A stretch of 64,000 bases of DNA, taken from an uncultured Bacteroidia bacterium. Its GTDB lineage: Bacteria > Bacteroidota > Bacteroidia > Bacteroidales > UBA932. Positions 1-8,807 of this stretch are shown piece by piece; positions within the stretch are counted from its first letter, which is position 1, and every line of letters starts with the position of its first letter. The notes beneath the pieces were generated by a model. It made no database searches. It was given only the letters and a program-made list of their open reading frames with translations, and had not been told where the DNA came from. Both the position numbers and the translations under genes were made by a program. Location of the stretch: positions 17,882-81,881 of the forward strand of contig CACWLD010000004.1 in the NCBI GenBank assembly GCA_902761655.1, given 5' to 3'.

Positions 1-15
1 AGTAGCTACAGGGAA

Positions 16-486
16 TTATTCTGCAGCTTTTCGGGCCTGATACATAATCCTAAGCGCGGAGCAGCGTCTGAGCTCCTGCTTAACATCTGTTATGATACCC
101 ATTCTGACGTCTTCGTCAGCCCTGATAACGGTAGTCATGAAGTTACGGTCGCCCTCACTCATGCTCTCGCGTTCTGCGGCGATAAAGTCGCGGATGTCAT
201 CCGTGGTCTTGAAAGAGTCGTTCAGCTGGATACGGGCATCTGTACCATACTGGGCCTGATACTGCCTGGTAGGGGTACCGATGTTGATGTAGGAAGCAAG
301 GTCTTTTCTTTCAAGTTTTACAGACTGTGAAGCCTCAGGAAGCTTTATGACAACCTTGTTCTCGCTTTCACGCATCTGTGTTGTAACCATAAAGAAGAAC
401 AAAAGCATGAACACGATATCGGAAAGGGATCCTGAGGAAATTCCCGGAACCTCTTTGTTATTTCTACTTCCACCGAATTTTGACAT
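16..486 (-). CDS. exbD: ExbD/TolR biopolymer transport protein (second copy)
   Basis: A 156-residue inner-membrane protein that should join ExbB in the proton-driven complex energising TonB-dependent outer-membrane uptake. The layout is typical of the family: a short cytoplasmic N-terminus, one transmembrane helix at about residues 20-38 (SLSDIVFMLLFFFMVTT) containing the conserved Asp of the proton path, then a periplasmic domain. It is the last gene of an exbB/TM-protein/exbD/exbD run, 18 bases after the preceding exbD. TonB is not seen and may lie left of the window. This operon keeps a normal number of CATG tetranucleotides, unlike the rest of the window. Family assignment is secure. Confidence 0.93.
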   Translation of the reverse strand: MSKFGGSRNNKEVPGISSGSLSDIVFMLLFFFMVTTQMRESENKVVIKLPEASQSVKLERKDLASYINIGTPTRQYQAQYGTDARIQLNDSFKTTDDIRDFIAAERESMSEGDRNFMTTVIRADEDVRMGIITDVKQELRRCSALRIMYQARKAAE

Positions 487-504
487 AACTTTTCCTCCTT
501 ATGA

Positions 505-1083
505 TTATTTCTTGGATACATCCTTAGGCTCAGCCTCGGAGATGTTCTGCGGAACTGCCTTCTTGACAATTGACTGTTGATCTTCAGTGAGCCTGATAAA
601 TGGTTTTCCGTAATTGTTGTATGAGAACTCGTCGCGAAGCTCGTCGATAGCCTTTACGATCTCGTTCTGTACGGCAATGTACTGGTAGTAACTGGTTCCT
701 CGGTCATTCTGCAAAGAGATAACTCCCTTGGAAACGTTGTAGGTGCCAAATCCCTCGATATCGGTCGGAGTCTTCTCAGGAAGATTGGGATCGTTATAAG
801 GGTTGGTGAGGAATTCCTTGACTTTATCTTTGAGCTGGCTAACGGCTATAGGTTCACTTCCGGCGAGAACGTTGTTTGCTGCGTTAACCCTCACAACGAT
901 AATGTTGCGGCGGTTAACCTGCTGGTCCTCAACTTTCTGATTAGGATCAGGCATAGGAGGCAGAAGGCGTGACAGACCGGTCTGTGATCCCATGGTTGTA
1001 GTCATGAGGAAGTAGCACAGAAGCAGGAATGCGATATCTGCCGTTGAACTCGAATTAATCGCAGGTGTTTTCTTTTTAGCCAT
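505..1083 (-). CDS. exbD: ExbD/TolR biopolymer transport protein (first copy)
   Basis: A 192-residue ExbD paralogue, longer than the downstream copy because of an enlarged periplasmic domain and a charged C-terminal tail. The N-terminus has a Lys-rich cytoplasmic start, then one transmembrane helix (about residues 14-32) beginning with STADIAFLLLCYFLM, which holds the conserved Asp. Two different ExbD proteins beside one ExbB is a common arrangement in Bacteroidetes. They probably form mixed ExbD assemblies in the ExbB pore, but that is inference. It lies 8 bases after the small membrane protein gene and is co-directional with it. Confidence 0.93.
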   Translation of the reverse strand: MAKKKTPAINSSSTADIAFLLLCYFLMTTTMGSQTGLSRLLPPMPDPNQKVEDQQVNRRNIIVVRVNAANNVLAGSEPIAVSQLKDKVKEFLTNPYNDPNLPEKTPTDIEGFGTYNVSKGVISLQNDRGTSYYQYIAVQNEIVKAIDELRDEFSYNNYGKPFIRLTEDQQSIVKKAVPQNISEAEPKDVSKK

Positions 1084-1091
1084 AACCTAAT

Positions 1092-1532
1092 CTATTTTCT
1101 GTTGCGAATAGCCGAAATAACCTCACCGAGAACTATGGAAGCGATGGCTACACCGCCCACCAGGTAGGTAAGGTTGAGGATAGTGTCAGTGAGCTTGAGC
1201 GTTTGGGCGCTAGGCTGGTCCACTGTAAGGCCTACTGCAGGGTTGCCCTTTGATACAAGATATACCACGAAGCAAACGGCAGCAACGGCCACCAAACCGA
1301 TAAGGAGCTTGATGATGCTCTTCGGGTTGTTGATGAAGCCTACGATGGCGCTGACGATGATGGCGGCGCAAACTGCGATGCCGATCATTACATAGCCCCA
1401 CCTGAGCAGATTCTCAACAGCCTTTCCGTCATTGGCCTCGAAGCCTTTTACAAAGCCCATGACCAGGAGGATGACACTGACGAGAATCAGAGCAATCATC
1501 AACCATTTGAATATTTTGCTATAATTTTTCAT
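1092..1532 (-). CDS. Small four-helix membrane protein in the exb operon
   Basis: A 146-residue protein with four predicted transmembrane helices (about residues 10-28, 45-66, 75-95 and 120-140) and no recognised catalytic motif. It sits between exbB and the two exbD genes on the same strand, a position seen in other Bacteroidetes exb loci, so a role in assembling or tuning the ExbB/ExbD motor is plausible but not shown. No function can be assigned from sequence. Confidence 0.8.
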   Translation of the reverse strand: MKNYSKIFKWLMIALILVSVILLVMGFVKGFEANDGKAVENLLRWGYVMIGIAVCAAIIVSAIVGFINNPKSIIKLLIGLVAVAAVCFVVYLVSKGNPAVGLTVDQPSAQTLKLTDTILNLTYLVGGVAIASIVLGEVISAIRNRK

Positions 1533-1595
1533 TATAAAGGTCTATCTATTACTATTAATTCTTTTTAGGCATATCGGTTCTGAAAGAATCAGAAA

Positions 1596-2378
1596 TTACT
1601 TGCCCTGGTATTTTGTAAGAACATCGATGAGGCTGATTGAAGCATCCTCCATATCAATGGTGATATTGTCAATCTTGCTAAGGATGTAGTTGTAGAACAC
1701 CTGAAGAATCATAGCAACGATCAAACCGCCCACGGTTGTGATAAGGGCCACCTTCATACCGCCGGCTACAACGTTAGGAGAAATATCTCCAGCTGCCTGG
1801 ATGGCGTCGAAGGCCTGGATCATACCGATAACGGTTCCAAGGAATCCCAGTGAAGGAGCGATTGCGATGAAGAGGGAAATCCAGGTAAGACCGTTCTCCA
1901 TGTTGCTCATCTGAACTGAACCATAGGAAACGACTGATTTCTCAACAACGTCAAGGCCCTGGTCGTAGCGGAGGAGTCCCTGATAGAAGATAGATGCGAT
2001 AGGACCGCGGGTATTACGGCAAACGTCCTTTGCTGCCTCGATTCCACCCTCTTCGAGAGCTTTCTCAACCTTGGCTACAAGGCGCTTGGCATTTGTCTTG
2101 GAGAATGACAAATAAAGAATCCTTTCAATTGCAAGTGCAAGACCGATGATCAAGCAGATGATGATAAGGGACATGAAGCCTGCACCACCCTCGATGAACT
2201 TGGTCTTGAGAGCCTGATGTAGAGGAACCTCAGACTTTACATTGAACGGATCAATCTCGCCGCTATCAACAGCTTCTGCTGCCTGAGGGGCAACGATCTG
2301 CTCTGTGTGAGCAGAGGCGATGTTTGCAGAAACGAGCATGAGAGCTGCGGCTGCTAACAACATGAAAAACTTTTTCAT
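1596..2378 (-). CDS. exbB: ExbB/TolQ/MotA-family proton channel protein
   Basis: A 260-residue protein that forms the pentameric scaffold and proton channel of the Exb motor. It has an extended N-terminus with a signal-like hydrophobic segment (residues 1-23), a transmembrane helix near residues 68-88, then the MotA/TolQ/ExbB core. That core holds the paired helices with the conserved APSLGFLGTVIGMIQAF segment and a final helix rich in TTVGGL. It is the first gene of the exb operon. No convincing TAnnTTTG box was found upstream. Ten CATG sites occur across this operon, unlike the other genes in the window. Confidence 0.94.
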   Translation of the reverse strand: MKKFFMLLAAAALMLVSANIASAHTEQIVAPQAAEAVDSGEIDPFNVKSEVPLHQALKTKFIEGGAGFMSLIIICLIIGLALAIERILYLSFSKTNAKRLVAKVEKALEEGGIEAAKDVCRNTRGPIASIFYQGLLRYDQGLDVVEKSVVSYGSVQMSNMENGLTWISLFIAIAPSLGFLGTVIGMIQAFDAIQAAGDISPNVVAGGMKVALITTVGGLIVAMILQVFYNYILSKIDNITIDMEDASISLIDVLTKYQGK

Positions 2379-2442
2379 AATCGTCTTTTGTGAATTTTAA
2401 TTAATAATATATTAAGTAGTTATAATATTCTGCGGTTATTTC

Positions 2443-2463
2443 TTTCCGGACAAGGTCTGGAAA
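2443..2463. other. Short hairpin between asparaginase and exbB
   Basis: Nine-base arms (2443-2451 and 2455-2463) around a three-base loop, with one wobble or mismatched pair. It lies between the asparaginase stop and the exbB start. There is no clear U-tract on either strand, so it may be a weak terminator or an element of the exbB leader. Confidence 0.3.
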
Positions 2464-2501
2464 TCCGGTGCAATTTAGCAAAAAAAATTCATTTATCAAT
2501 T

Positions 2502-3539
2502 TTATTTCGTTATTTCTCCTCTTAGATTTTCATCCAGGGAAGATTTGACCTGCGCGCTGTCCTGATACTTGCCCAGAAGGTAGAACAATTTGGCCAGAGC
2601 GCACTCCGTGGTTATGTCATAGCCGGACACTACACCCGCCTGCTTCAGGGCCTTGCCGGTAGCGTAGAGGTCCATATCAACGCATCCTCCCATACACTGG
2701 GTCACGTTGAGGAGAACCTTTCCCATCCTGTCCGCCTTGCGTACGATATCCGTGAACCAGGCTTTGGAGATGGCGTTCCCGGAGCCGTAGGTCTCAATGA
2801 CCGAGGCCCTTGTCTTGGGGCTGCACAGGAAATATTCCGCCAGGCTGGGGGTGATGCCGGGGTGGATTTTCAGGACCGAGACGGCGGTGTCCAGTTCCGT
2901 GCTTATGTGGAACCGAGACCCCGGGGCGGGCCTGCGGATGATGGCGTCGTTGTAGACAATCTTGATGCCTGCCTCGGCCAGAGGGGGGCAGTTGGGGGAG
3001 CGGAATGCGGTGAAGCTGGATGAATCTGCCTTTGTGGTGCGGTTGCCGCGGAGCAGCATCGAGCCAAAGAAAACGCACACCTCGGGGACGCGGGCATTGC
3101 CGTTCTCGTCCTTGGCGGAAGCGATCTCCACCGCTGACACCAGATTCTCCTTGCCGTCCGTGCGGAGGGTGCTTATGGGCAGCTGGCTTCCGGTGAAGAC
3201 CACGCATTTGTCAAGGTCTTCCAGCATAAAACTGAGCGCGGATGCGGAGTATGCCATTGTGTCCGTGCCGTGCAGGATAACAAAGCCGTCGTAATTGTCG
3301 TGCTCTTTTTGGATGAGTCTGGCAAGGGCGGTCCAGAGGCCCGGTTCCACGTCGGAGGAGTCAATGAGAGGGGCAAAAGTGTAGGAATCTATCTTGAGGG
3401 CGAACTTGCCCAGTTCCGGGACTTCGGACAGGATCTGGTCGAAATCGAAAGGCCGCAGGGCCTTCTCCACGGGGTCTTCCTTCATCCCAATGGTGCCGCC
3501 TGTGTATATGAGCAGTATGGATGCCTTGGATTGGTTCAT
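2502..3539 (-). CDS. ansA: Type I L-asparaginase
   Basis: A 345-residue cytoplasmic enzyme hydrolysing L-asparagine to aspartate and ammonia. Both family signatures are visible: the N-terminal YTGGTIGM segment with the nucleophilic Thr, and HGTDTMAY with the second catalytic Thr-Asp pair. Length fits type I enzymes and there is no signal peptide. Its ATG overlaps the stop of the upstream tatD gene by four bases (ATGA), so the two are translationally coupled in a dprA-tatD-ansA operon. Confidence 0.93.
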   Translation of the reverse strand: MNQSKASILLIYTGGTIGMKEDPVEKALRPFDFDQILSEVPELGKFALKIDSYTFAPLIDSSDVEPGLWTALARLIQKEHDNYDGFVILHGTDTMAYSASALSFMLEDLDKCVVFTGSQLPISTLRTDGKENLVSAVEIASAKDENGNARVPEVCVFFGSMLLRGNRTTKADSSSFTAFRSPNCPPLAEAGIKIVYNDAIIRRPAPGSRFHISTELDTAVSVLKIHPGITPSLAEYFLCSPKTRASVIETYGSGNAISKAWFTDIVRKADRMGKVLLNVTQCMGGCVDMDLYATGKALKQAGVVSGYDITTECALAKLFYLLGKYQDSAQVKSSLDENLRGEITK

Positions 3540-4303
3540 AGGTTGAACAGTTTTATTGCGTTGGCGGTTGTGGTGTCAACCACTTCTTCTATGCTTACGC
3601 CCTTGATACCGGCAATCTTTGCAGCCACAAGGGGCAGGTTGGAACTGTCGTTGCGGGTCCCGCGAAGGGGAGTGGGGGCCATATACGGGGAGTCCGTCTC
3701 CAGAACGATCCTTTCCAGGGGGATGTCCTCCAGCGTTTTAGCAAGGGAGGCGTTCTTGAAAGTCACCACGCCGCCAATTCCCACGTACCATTCGCCATAG
3801 TTCTGAAGGCGCCGGAAGGTTTCCACGCTTCCGCTGAAAGCGTGCATATTGCCCTTTGCGGGCAGTGCGGAGCAGCTGTCAAGCACCTGGAAAAAGTCCT
3901 CCGTGGCCTCCCTGAGGTGGATATTCACGGGAAGGCCCAGTCCGGCGGCCCATTCCAGCTGCCAGTGCAGAGCCTCTTTCTGCTCTTCCTTGAATTCCTT
4001 GCCGTAATGGTAGTCCAGGCCTATTTCCCCAATGGCCACAACCTTTTCCGATGCGTATTCCAGCATCAGGTCTATCTCCCTGCGCCAGTCCTTGTCCACG
4101 GATCCCGGGTATAGGCCAAGCATCGGGCGCAGCACATCCGGCCAGCGCCTGCACAGGGCGAACATTGCCTCACGCTCGCGCGAGTCAACGTCGGGCTGGA
4201 GCATAATCTTCACGCCCGCATCCAGGCATCGCCTGATCACGGCGTCCTCTTCCCCTGCGAATGCGCTGTCTGAATTGTGCGTATGCGTATCTATGTAATA
4301 CAT
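3536..4303 (-). CDS. tatD: TatD-family metal-dependent hydrolase
   Basis: A 255-residue TIM-barrel metallohydrolase, probably a 3'-5' DNase/RNase. It begins with the metal-binding YIDTHTHNSD segment, carries the GEIGLDYHYG motif with the bridging Glu, later His ligands (HLREA, MHAFSG) and the C-terminal LETDSPYMAP motif. The ATG at 4303 is chosen because family similarity begins there. The frame stays open further upstream, but that extension would overlap dprA and has no family resemblance. It begins 11 bases after dprA and overlaps ansA by four bases. Confidence 0.93.
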   Translation of the reverse strand: MYYIDTHTHNSDSAFAGEEDAVIRRCLDAGVKIMLQPDVDSREREAMFALCRRWPDVLRPMLGLYPGSVDKDWRREIDLMLEYASEKVVAIGEIGLDYHYGKEFKEEQKEALHWQLEWAAGLGLPVNIHLREATEDFFQVLDSCSALPAKGNMHAFSGSVETFRRLQNYGEWYVGIGGVVTFKNASLAKTLEDIPLERIVLETDSPYMAPTPLRGTRNDSSNLPLVAAKIAGIKGVSIEEVVDTTTANAIKLFNL

Positions 4304-4314
4304 ATCATACAAAG

Positions 4315-5481
4315 TTAAGCATTTTTGAAGACGATTGAACAGCGCCCCAGGAGGTCCGTGTAGATTATTCCCTCGCTTTCCAGCATTCCGGTGTACAACA
4401 GGGCTTCCTTGTATTCCATCTTGCACAATAGTGCGATGTCCTCTATCTCAATTCCGCGCTTCGCCTTTATGAGGGCGGCCACCTGCTGCAGGCGGGCCAG
4501 CTCCTCCGGGCCGGCCTGGGCGGCGAACAGGCGGTTGATCTCTTCAGAGAGCAACGCCTTGCTGCGCCGCGACAGGATGCCCAGGCCCAGGGCCGACACA
4601 AAGCCCGCCAGGTCCGTCAGCGGCTCGGCTATCTTGCCCCTGATAATCCTGTTGCAGCCCTCGGAGCGGACGTCGTCGGCCCTGCCGGGCAGGGCGAAAA
4701 CCTCCCTGTCGTACTCAAAAGCCAGTTCGGCGGTTATTATGCCGCCTCCCTTCATCTTGGACTCCACCAGCACCGTGGCCAGCGAGAGCCCCGCGATTAT
4801 CCTGTTGCGCCGCAGGAAATTGATGGCCTGGGGACGTGTCCCGGGCGGATAGTCGGTGATCAGGGCGCAGCCCTCGGTGGAAGCGATCCTTGCCGCGATC
4901 GCGCGGTGCGCCGATGGGTATACCTCTTCAATGCCGGTGGCCATCACTCCAATGGTCGGGAGGCCGTACTCCAGGGCGGCGGCGTGGGCGCAAATGTCCA
5001 CGCCCATCGCCAGCCCGCTCACTATCACCGGCCTCCTGACGGCGTCGGCCAGGGCTCCGGTGATCCGGGCGGTCCATTCCCGCCCGTATGCGGACACGTC
5101 CCTCGTGCCCACGATGCTCACCGCCGCCGCGGTGTTGAAAACCCGCTCCGGCGGCGTGGCGCCGCGCAGGTACAGCCCCATAGGGGCGTCCGGGCACTCG
5201 CGCAGCGCCCGCGGGTAGCACGGGTCGTTGAGCACAATCAGGGCGTATCCCCGTTCCTCCAGCCACTGCAGTTCCTTGCGGCTGATTTCCAGCTCATCGT
5301 CATTGATCTTGTCCGGGTATTCAGTAAAAGGGCCGAACAGGTCCTTCAGTTCCCGCCCGCTCAGGCGGAAGGCCGCCATAGCTCCGCCCAGGCCTTCCAC
5401 CAGGCAGCGCGCCAGCGCGGGCTTGAATCCGAAAATGCGGTTGAGGGTGCAGAAGGCCACCCTCTCTTCATAAGTTTCCAT
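4315..5481 (-). CDS. dprA: DNA processing protein DprA
   Basis: A 388-residue protein of the DprA/Smf family, which loads RecA onto incoming single-stranded DNA during natural transformation. The Rossmann-like core is clear: VSIVGTRDVSAYG, VSGLAMGVDICAHAAAL, and the later FLRRNRIIAGLS and ESKMKGGGIITAELA segments. An N-terminal helix-hairpin-helix-like region and a C-terminal winged-helix-like domain flank it. It is the promoter-proximal gene of dprA-tatD-ansA. The region is GC-rich, with long antisense open frames that are shadows. Confidence 0.94.
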   Translation of the reverse strand: METYEERVAFCTLNRIFGFKPALARCLVEGLGGAMAAFRLSGRELKDLFGPFTEYPDKINDDELEISRKELQWLEERGYALIVLNDPCYPRALRECPDAPMGLYLRGATPPERVFNTAAAVSIVGTRDVSAYGREWTARITGALADAVRRPVIVSGLAMGVDICAHAAALEYGLPTIGVMATGIEEVYPSAHRAIAARIASTEGCALITDYPPGTRPQAINFLRRNRIIAGLSLATVLVESKMKGGGIITAELAFEYDREVFALPGRADDVRSEGCNRIIRGKIAEPLTDLAGFVSALGLGILSRRSKALLSEEINRLFAAQAGPEELARLQQVAALIKAKRGIEIEDIALLCKMEYKEALLYTGMLESEGIIYTDLLGRCSIVFKNA

Positions 5482-5511
5482 AGTTTCAAGTTTAGGCCCC
5501 CAAAATAAACA

Positions 5512-5548
5512 AAACTATCCGTGTACCAAGTTTTTACACGGATAGTTT
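5512..5548 (-). terminator. Rho-independent terminator after queA
   Basis: Perfect 14-base arms (5512-5525 and 5535-5548) with a nine-base loop. Read on the minus strand the hairpin is followed by a U-rich run, as expected for the end of the queA transcript. It separates queA from dprA. Confidence 0.8.
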
Positions 5549-5573
5549 GTATAATTATTCCAGTTGCTGTGGC

Positions 5574-6623
5574 CTAGATGATCAGGAGCGCGTCTCCGTA
5601 AGGGCCAAAGCGGTAGTCACCTTCCAGGGCAACCTTATAAGCCTTCATCACGTTCTCGAATCCGCCAAATGCGGCCACTGACATAAGCATAGTGGACTCC
5701 GGCATATGGAAATTGGATACTATCGCATCCGGAATGGAGAAATCGTAAGGAGGGAAGATGAACTTGTTTGTCCACATATCGTTGGCCTTGACTTCCTTGT
5801 CGGTTGTCACATAGGACTCCAGGGCCCTGATGGTGGTCACGCCAACGGCCAGGATCTTGTGTCCGGCCCTCTTGGTGGAGTTGATTATCTGGGCGGCCTC
5901 CTCGGTTATGATCATCCTTTCCGCATCCATACGGTGCTTTGAAAGGTCCTCCACATCTACCTTGCGGAACTGGCCTATTCCCATATGGACTGTGATGAAC
6001 GCCTTGTTTATGTCCTTGAGAATCATCCTGTTGAACAGTTCGCGGCTGAAATGCGCGCCTGCGGCGGGCATACTTACCGCTCCCTCGTTCTTCGCAAAGA
6101 TGGTCTGGAAGTTCTCCTTGTCCGCCTCTGTAACCTTGTCCTTCACGAACAGGGGCACCGGCGTCTCGCCAAGGCTGAACAGGGCCTTCTTGAACTCATC
6201 GTAAGGACCGTCGTAAAGGAAACGGAGGGTCCTTCCGCGGGAGGTGGTGTTGTCTATGACTTCCGCCACCATACTGTCGTCATCTCCAAAATAGAGCTTG
6301 TTGCCAATGCGGATCTTGCGGGCGGGATCAACTATCACGTCCCAGAGCCTCTGCTCCTTGTTCAGCTCCCTGAGCATAAACACCATAATGTCCGCTCCGG
6401 TTTTCTCCTTTTTGCCGTACAGGCGTGCGGGGAAAACCTTGGTGTCATTGAACACAAAGGTGTCTCCTTTGCCAAAATAATCTATGATATCCTTGAAGAT
6501 GCGGTGCTCTATCTCTCCGGTTTTCCTGTTGAGCACCATAAGTTTGCATTCGTCACGCCATCTGGTTGGCTCTGTTGCGATGCGGTCCTTGGGAAGGCTG
6601 AATTGGAATTGTGAAAGTTTCAT
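5574..6623 (-). CDS. queA: S-adenosylmethionine:tRNA ribosyltransferase-isomerase QueA
   Basis: A 349-residue enzyme that transfers and isomerises the ribose of SAM onto 7-aminomethyl-7-deazaguanine in tRNA, giving epoxyqueuosine. Family features are the N-terminal FQFSLPKDRIATEP start, TFVFNDTKVFPARLYG, the HMGIGQFRKVDVED block, AVGVTTIRALES and the C-terminal NFHMPESTMLMSVAAFGG segment. Length is normal. A strong hairpin terminator follows the gene. Confidence 0.95.
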   Translation of the reverse strand: MKLSQFQFSLPKDRIATEPTRWRDECKLMVLNRKTGEIEHRIFKDIIDYFGKGDTFVFNDTKVFPARLYGKKEKTGADIMVFMLRELNKEQRLWDVIVDPARKIRIGNKLYFGDDDSMVAEVIDNTTSRGRTLRFLYDGPYDEFKKALFSLGETPVPLFVKDKVTEADKENFQTIFAKNEGAVSMPAAGAHFSRELFNRMILKDINKAFITVHMGIGQFRKVDVEDLSKHRMDAERMIITEEAAQIINSTKRAGHKILAVGVTTIRALESYVTTDKEVKANDMWTNKFIFPPYDFSIPDAIVSNFHMPESTMLMSVAAFGGFENVMKAYKVALEGDYRFGPYGDALLII

Positions 6624-6680
6624 TGCTTTTAGTGTGCAGTAAAATATATACGGATATGAAACTCAAAAAGTTTCACCTTC

Positions 6681-7139
6681 CTAAAGCACTTTTGCAAAAA
6701 CCTCCAGGATGGACGGGAAAGTGTCCTTGAGGGCCTCTTCCAGCCGGGCCCGGTCCATCCATACAGCTTCGGTGATGTTCTCTTCCGTCTGGGGGACGAG
6801 TGCCGTATCTTGCGTGCAGGCCATATTGTACCAGAAGGTGTGCTTGAGAACCCAAACGCCGTCGCGCCTGTAGCAGTGGCGGGTTTCGCAGATGAAGTCT
6901 TCCAGCTGAAGGTTGTCCAGGCCTGTCTCCTCGAACACTTCCCTGAGGGCGGTCCGTGAAATCTCCTCACCTTTTTCCTGATGGCCCTTTGGCAGGTCCC
7001 AGATATCGTTGCGCCTGATCATAAGGTATTGGCCTTTGGCATTGTGCACGAGCCCTCCGGCTGCGTTCACGTCCTTGACTTCGCTTCCCAGTTCTTCCTT
7101 TGACAGAATGACCTTGCTGCCTACGTATATATTACCCAT
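6681..7139 (-). CDS. NUDIX hydrolase
   Basis: A 152-residue protein with a recognisable Nudix box (GHQEKGEEISRTALREVFEE, about residues 62-81) that coordinates Mg2+ to cleave a nucleoside diphosphate linked to another group. The substrate cannot be told. The ATG at 7139 is chosen over an upstream in-frame start because the extra residues look like translated promoter DNA and lack family similarity. Its start faces the divergent SRPBCC gene across a short shared promoter region. Confidence 0.9.
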   Translation of the reverse strand: MGNIYVGSKVILSKEELGSEVKDVNAAGGLVHNAKGQYLMIRRNDIWDLPKGHQEKGEEISRTALREVFEETGLDNLQLEDFICETRHCYRRDGVWVLKHTFWYNMACTQDTALVPQTEENITEAVWMDRARLEEALKDTFPSILEVFAKVL

Positions 7140-7153
7140 TGTAGAAAAAATGC

Positions 7154-7161
7154 TACCTTTG
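7154..7161 (+). promoter_or_regulatory. Bacteroidetes -7 box (TACCTTTG) before the SRPBCC gene
   Basis: Matches the TAnnTTTG consensus. It lies 26 bases before the ATG at 7188, which makes the earlier in-frame start at 7170 unlikely because that would fall almost on the transcription start. Confidence 0.6.
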
Positions 7162-7187
7162 TTTTTTGAGTGCACAAAAATAGAAAA

Positions 7188-7643
7188 ATGTTGGCAGAAT
7201 ACAAGAGCAAACACGGAACGGTGTCGCGACCGCCTTACGAACTGTATATGGCTTTCGCCGATATGCGAAATTTCACGCAGATGCTTCCTCCTGAAAAGAG
7301 GGAGTCCGTTACCGCCGCATACGATACCCTGAAGGCTACGGTCCAGGGTTTCAACATAGGCGTTAAGGTGGTCTACAGGGCCCCTTATTATCTAATCCAG
7401 CTGGAAGACGACAACGCTCCCTTCCACTTTGGCGTAAGCCTCCATTTTGACGAAGCGCCAGAAGGCAGGACTGACTTCTGGATCGAAGCCAGCGCTGACC
7501 TGAATTTTATGATGAAGGCAATGCTTGGCGGAAAGATCAAGGAAGGCCTTGACAAGATAGTGGACGGCTTGGTGGCCGTTTCCGAAGGCCGCGCCCCGGA
7601 AGGAGTGGACCCCTCAATGTTCAAAGGCAACTTCAATTTCTGA
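7188..7643 (+). CDS. SRPBCC/START-like fold protein
   Basis: A 151-residue cytoplasmic protein with the pattern of a SRPBCC (Bet v1/START-like) ligand-binding fold: an N-terminal beta strand, a helix pair, a long antiparallel sheet in the centre and a long C-terminal helix (about residues 108-132). No catalytic residues can be named. It is one base upstream of the rRNA methyltransferase gene and clearly co-transcribed with it, but no direct functional link is known. Confidence 0.75.
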   Translation: MLAEYKSKHGTVSRPPYELYMAFADMRNFTQMLPPEKRESVTAAYDTLKATVQGFNIGVKVVYRAPYYLIQLEDDNAPFHFGVSLHFDEAPEGRTDFWIEASADLNFMMKAMLGGKIKEGLDKIVDGLVAVSEGRAPEGVDPSMFKGNFNF

Positions 7644-7644
7644 T

Positions 7645-8805
7645 ATGGACGGACACGCACTTGCCCTGTCCTGTATGGGGGCGCCGGCATCGGTGTCCGT
7701 CAGGATCAATCCATTCAAGGCCATAGACCCCCCGCAGGGGGCCTCCCGCGTTGAATGGAGTCCCTACGGGTATGTGCTTGAATCCCGCCCACAGTTCACC
7801 CTGGACCCGCTTTTCCACGCGGGATGCTATTACGTCCAGGATTCCTCCGCAATGTTCGTGGGAGAACTTTTCCGCAGGCTGGCGCCTTCAGGCAAGGGCC
7901 TGCGCGTGCTTGACCTGTGCGCCGCGCCAGGAGGCAAGACCACGGATCTTGCCGCATCCCTGCGCCTGCGCTGCGGGGACGGCTTCCTGCTGGTGGCAAA
8001 CGAAGTGATGCGCCAGCGTGCCTCCGTCCTCTGCGACAACGTCACCCTCTGGGGAGACCCCAACGTGGTGGTGACCAGCGTGGATCCTGCCGCATTCGCT
8101 TCGCTGGGAAGTTTCTTTGACGTGATAGTTGCCGATGTGCCCTGCTCAGGCGAGGGAATGTTCCGCAAGGACCCCCGCGCCGTGGAGGAATGGAGCCCGG
8201 ACGTGGTAAGACTCTGCGCTTCCCGCCAGAAGAGGATACTGGCCGATGTGTGGCCCGCCCTCAGGCAGGGAGGCCTGCTCATATACTCCACCTGCACTTT
8301 CGAGGAGGCGGAGAACGACTGCAACCTTGAATGGGCCGCCCAGGAGCTCGGAGGCAGGATAATCCCTCCTTTCGAGGCCCCTTCCGGCGTACGGACCACG
8401 CGCTGCGGCCACCTGCTTGTGCCGGGCGAAGTGCCCGGCGAGGGCCAGTGGGCCGGCGCCCTGGTCAAGGAAAGCGAAGGGGGAGACTCCCGCGGAAGCC
8501 TTTCCGCGCTCAGGCCCCTCAAGGAAGGAGTCCGCAAAGGCGTTCAGAAAGGCAAGGACTTTGTACCAGACTGCGATTATGCGCTAAGCCTGTCCTTTGA
8601 CCGGAGCGCATACCCCCTTGTGGAACTTGACCGCGAAACCGCGCTCGCGTTCCTGCACAGGGACAGCTTCAGGCTCCCTGACGCACCGCAAGGCTACCTT
8701 GCGGTATGCTACCAGGGCCATCCGCTTGGCTTTGTGAAAAACCTTGGAAACCGCTGCAACAACCTGCTCCCGCAGGCACGCCGCATAAGAATGAATATTT
8801 ATTGA
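7645..8805 (+). CDS. RsmF/NOP2-family RNA cytosine-C5 methyltransferase
   Basis: A 386-residue SAM-dependent enzyme predicted to make m5C in 16S rRNA. The Rossmann methyltransferase domain shows LDLCAAPGGKTTDLA (SAM binding), DVPCSGEGMFRKDP (motif IV with one catalytic Cys) and STCTFEEAEND (motif VI with the nucleophile Cys). The C-terminal third resembles the PUA-like RNA-binding extension found in RsmF/YebU-type proteins. It is sandwiched between the SRPBCC gene (1-base gap) and a secreted TPR-like gene (2-base gap). Confidence 0.9.
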   Translation: MDGHALALSCMGAPASVSVRINPFKAIDPPQGASRVEWSPYGYVLESRPQFTLDPLFHAGCYYVQDSSAMFVGELFRRLAPSGKGLRVLDLCAAPGGKTTDLAASLRLRCGDGFLLVANEVMRQRASVLCDNVTLWGDPNVVVTSVDPAAFASLGSFFDVIVADVPCSGEGMFRKDPRAVEEWSPDVVRLCASRQKRILADVWPALRQGGLLIYSTCTFEEAENDCNLEWAAQELGGRIIPPFEAPSGVRTTRCGHLLVPGEVPGEGQWAGALVKESEGGDSRGSLSALRPLKEGVRKGVQKGKDFVPDCDYALSLSFDRSAYPLVELDRETALAFLHRDSFRLPDAPQGYLAVCYQGHPLGFVKNLGNRCNNLLPQARRIRMNIY

Positions 8806-8807
8806 TT

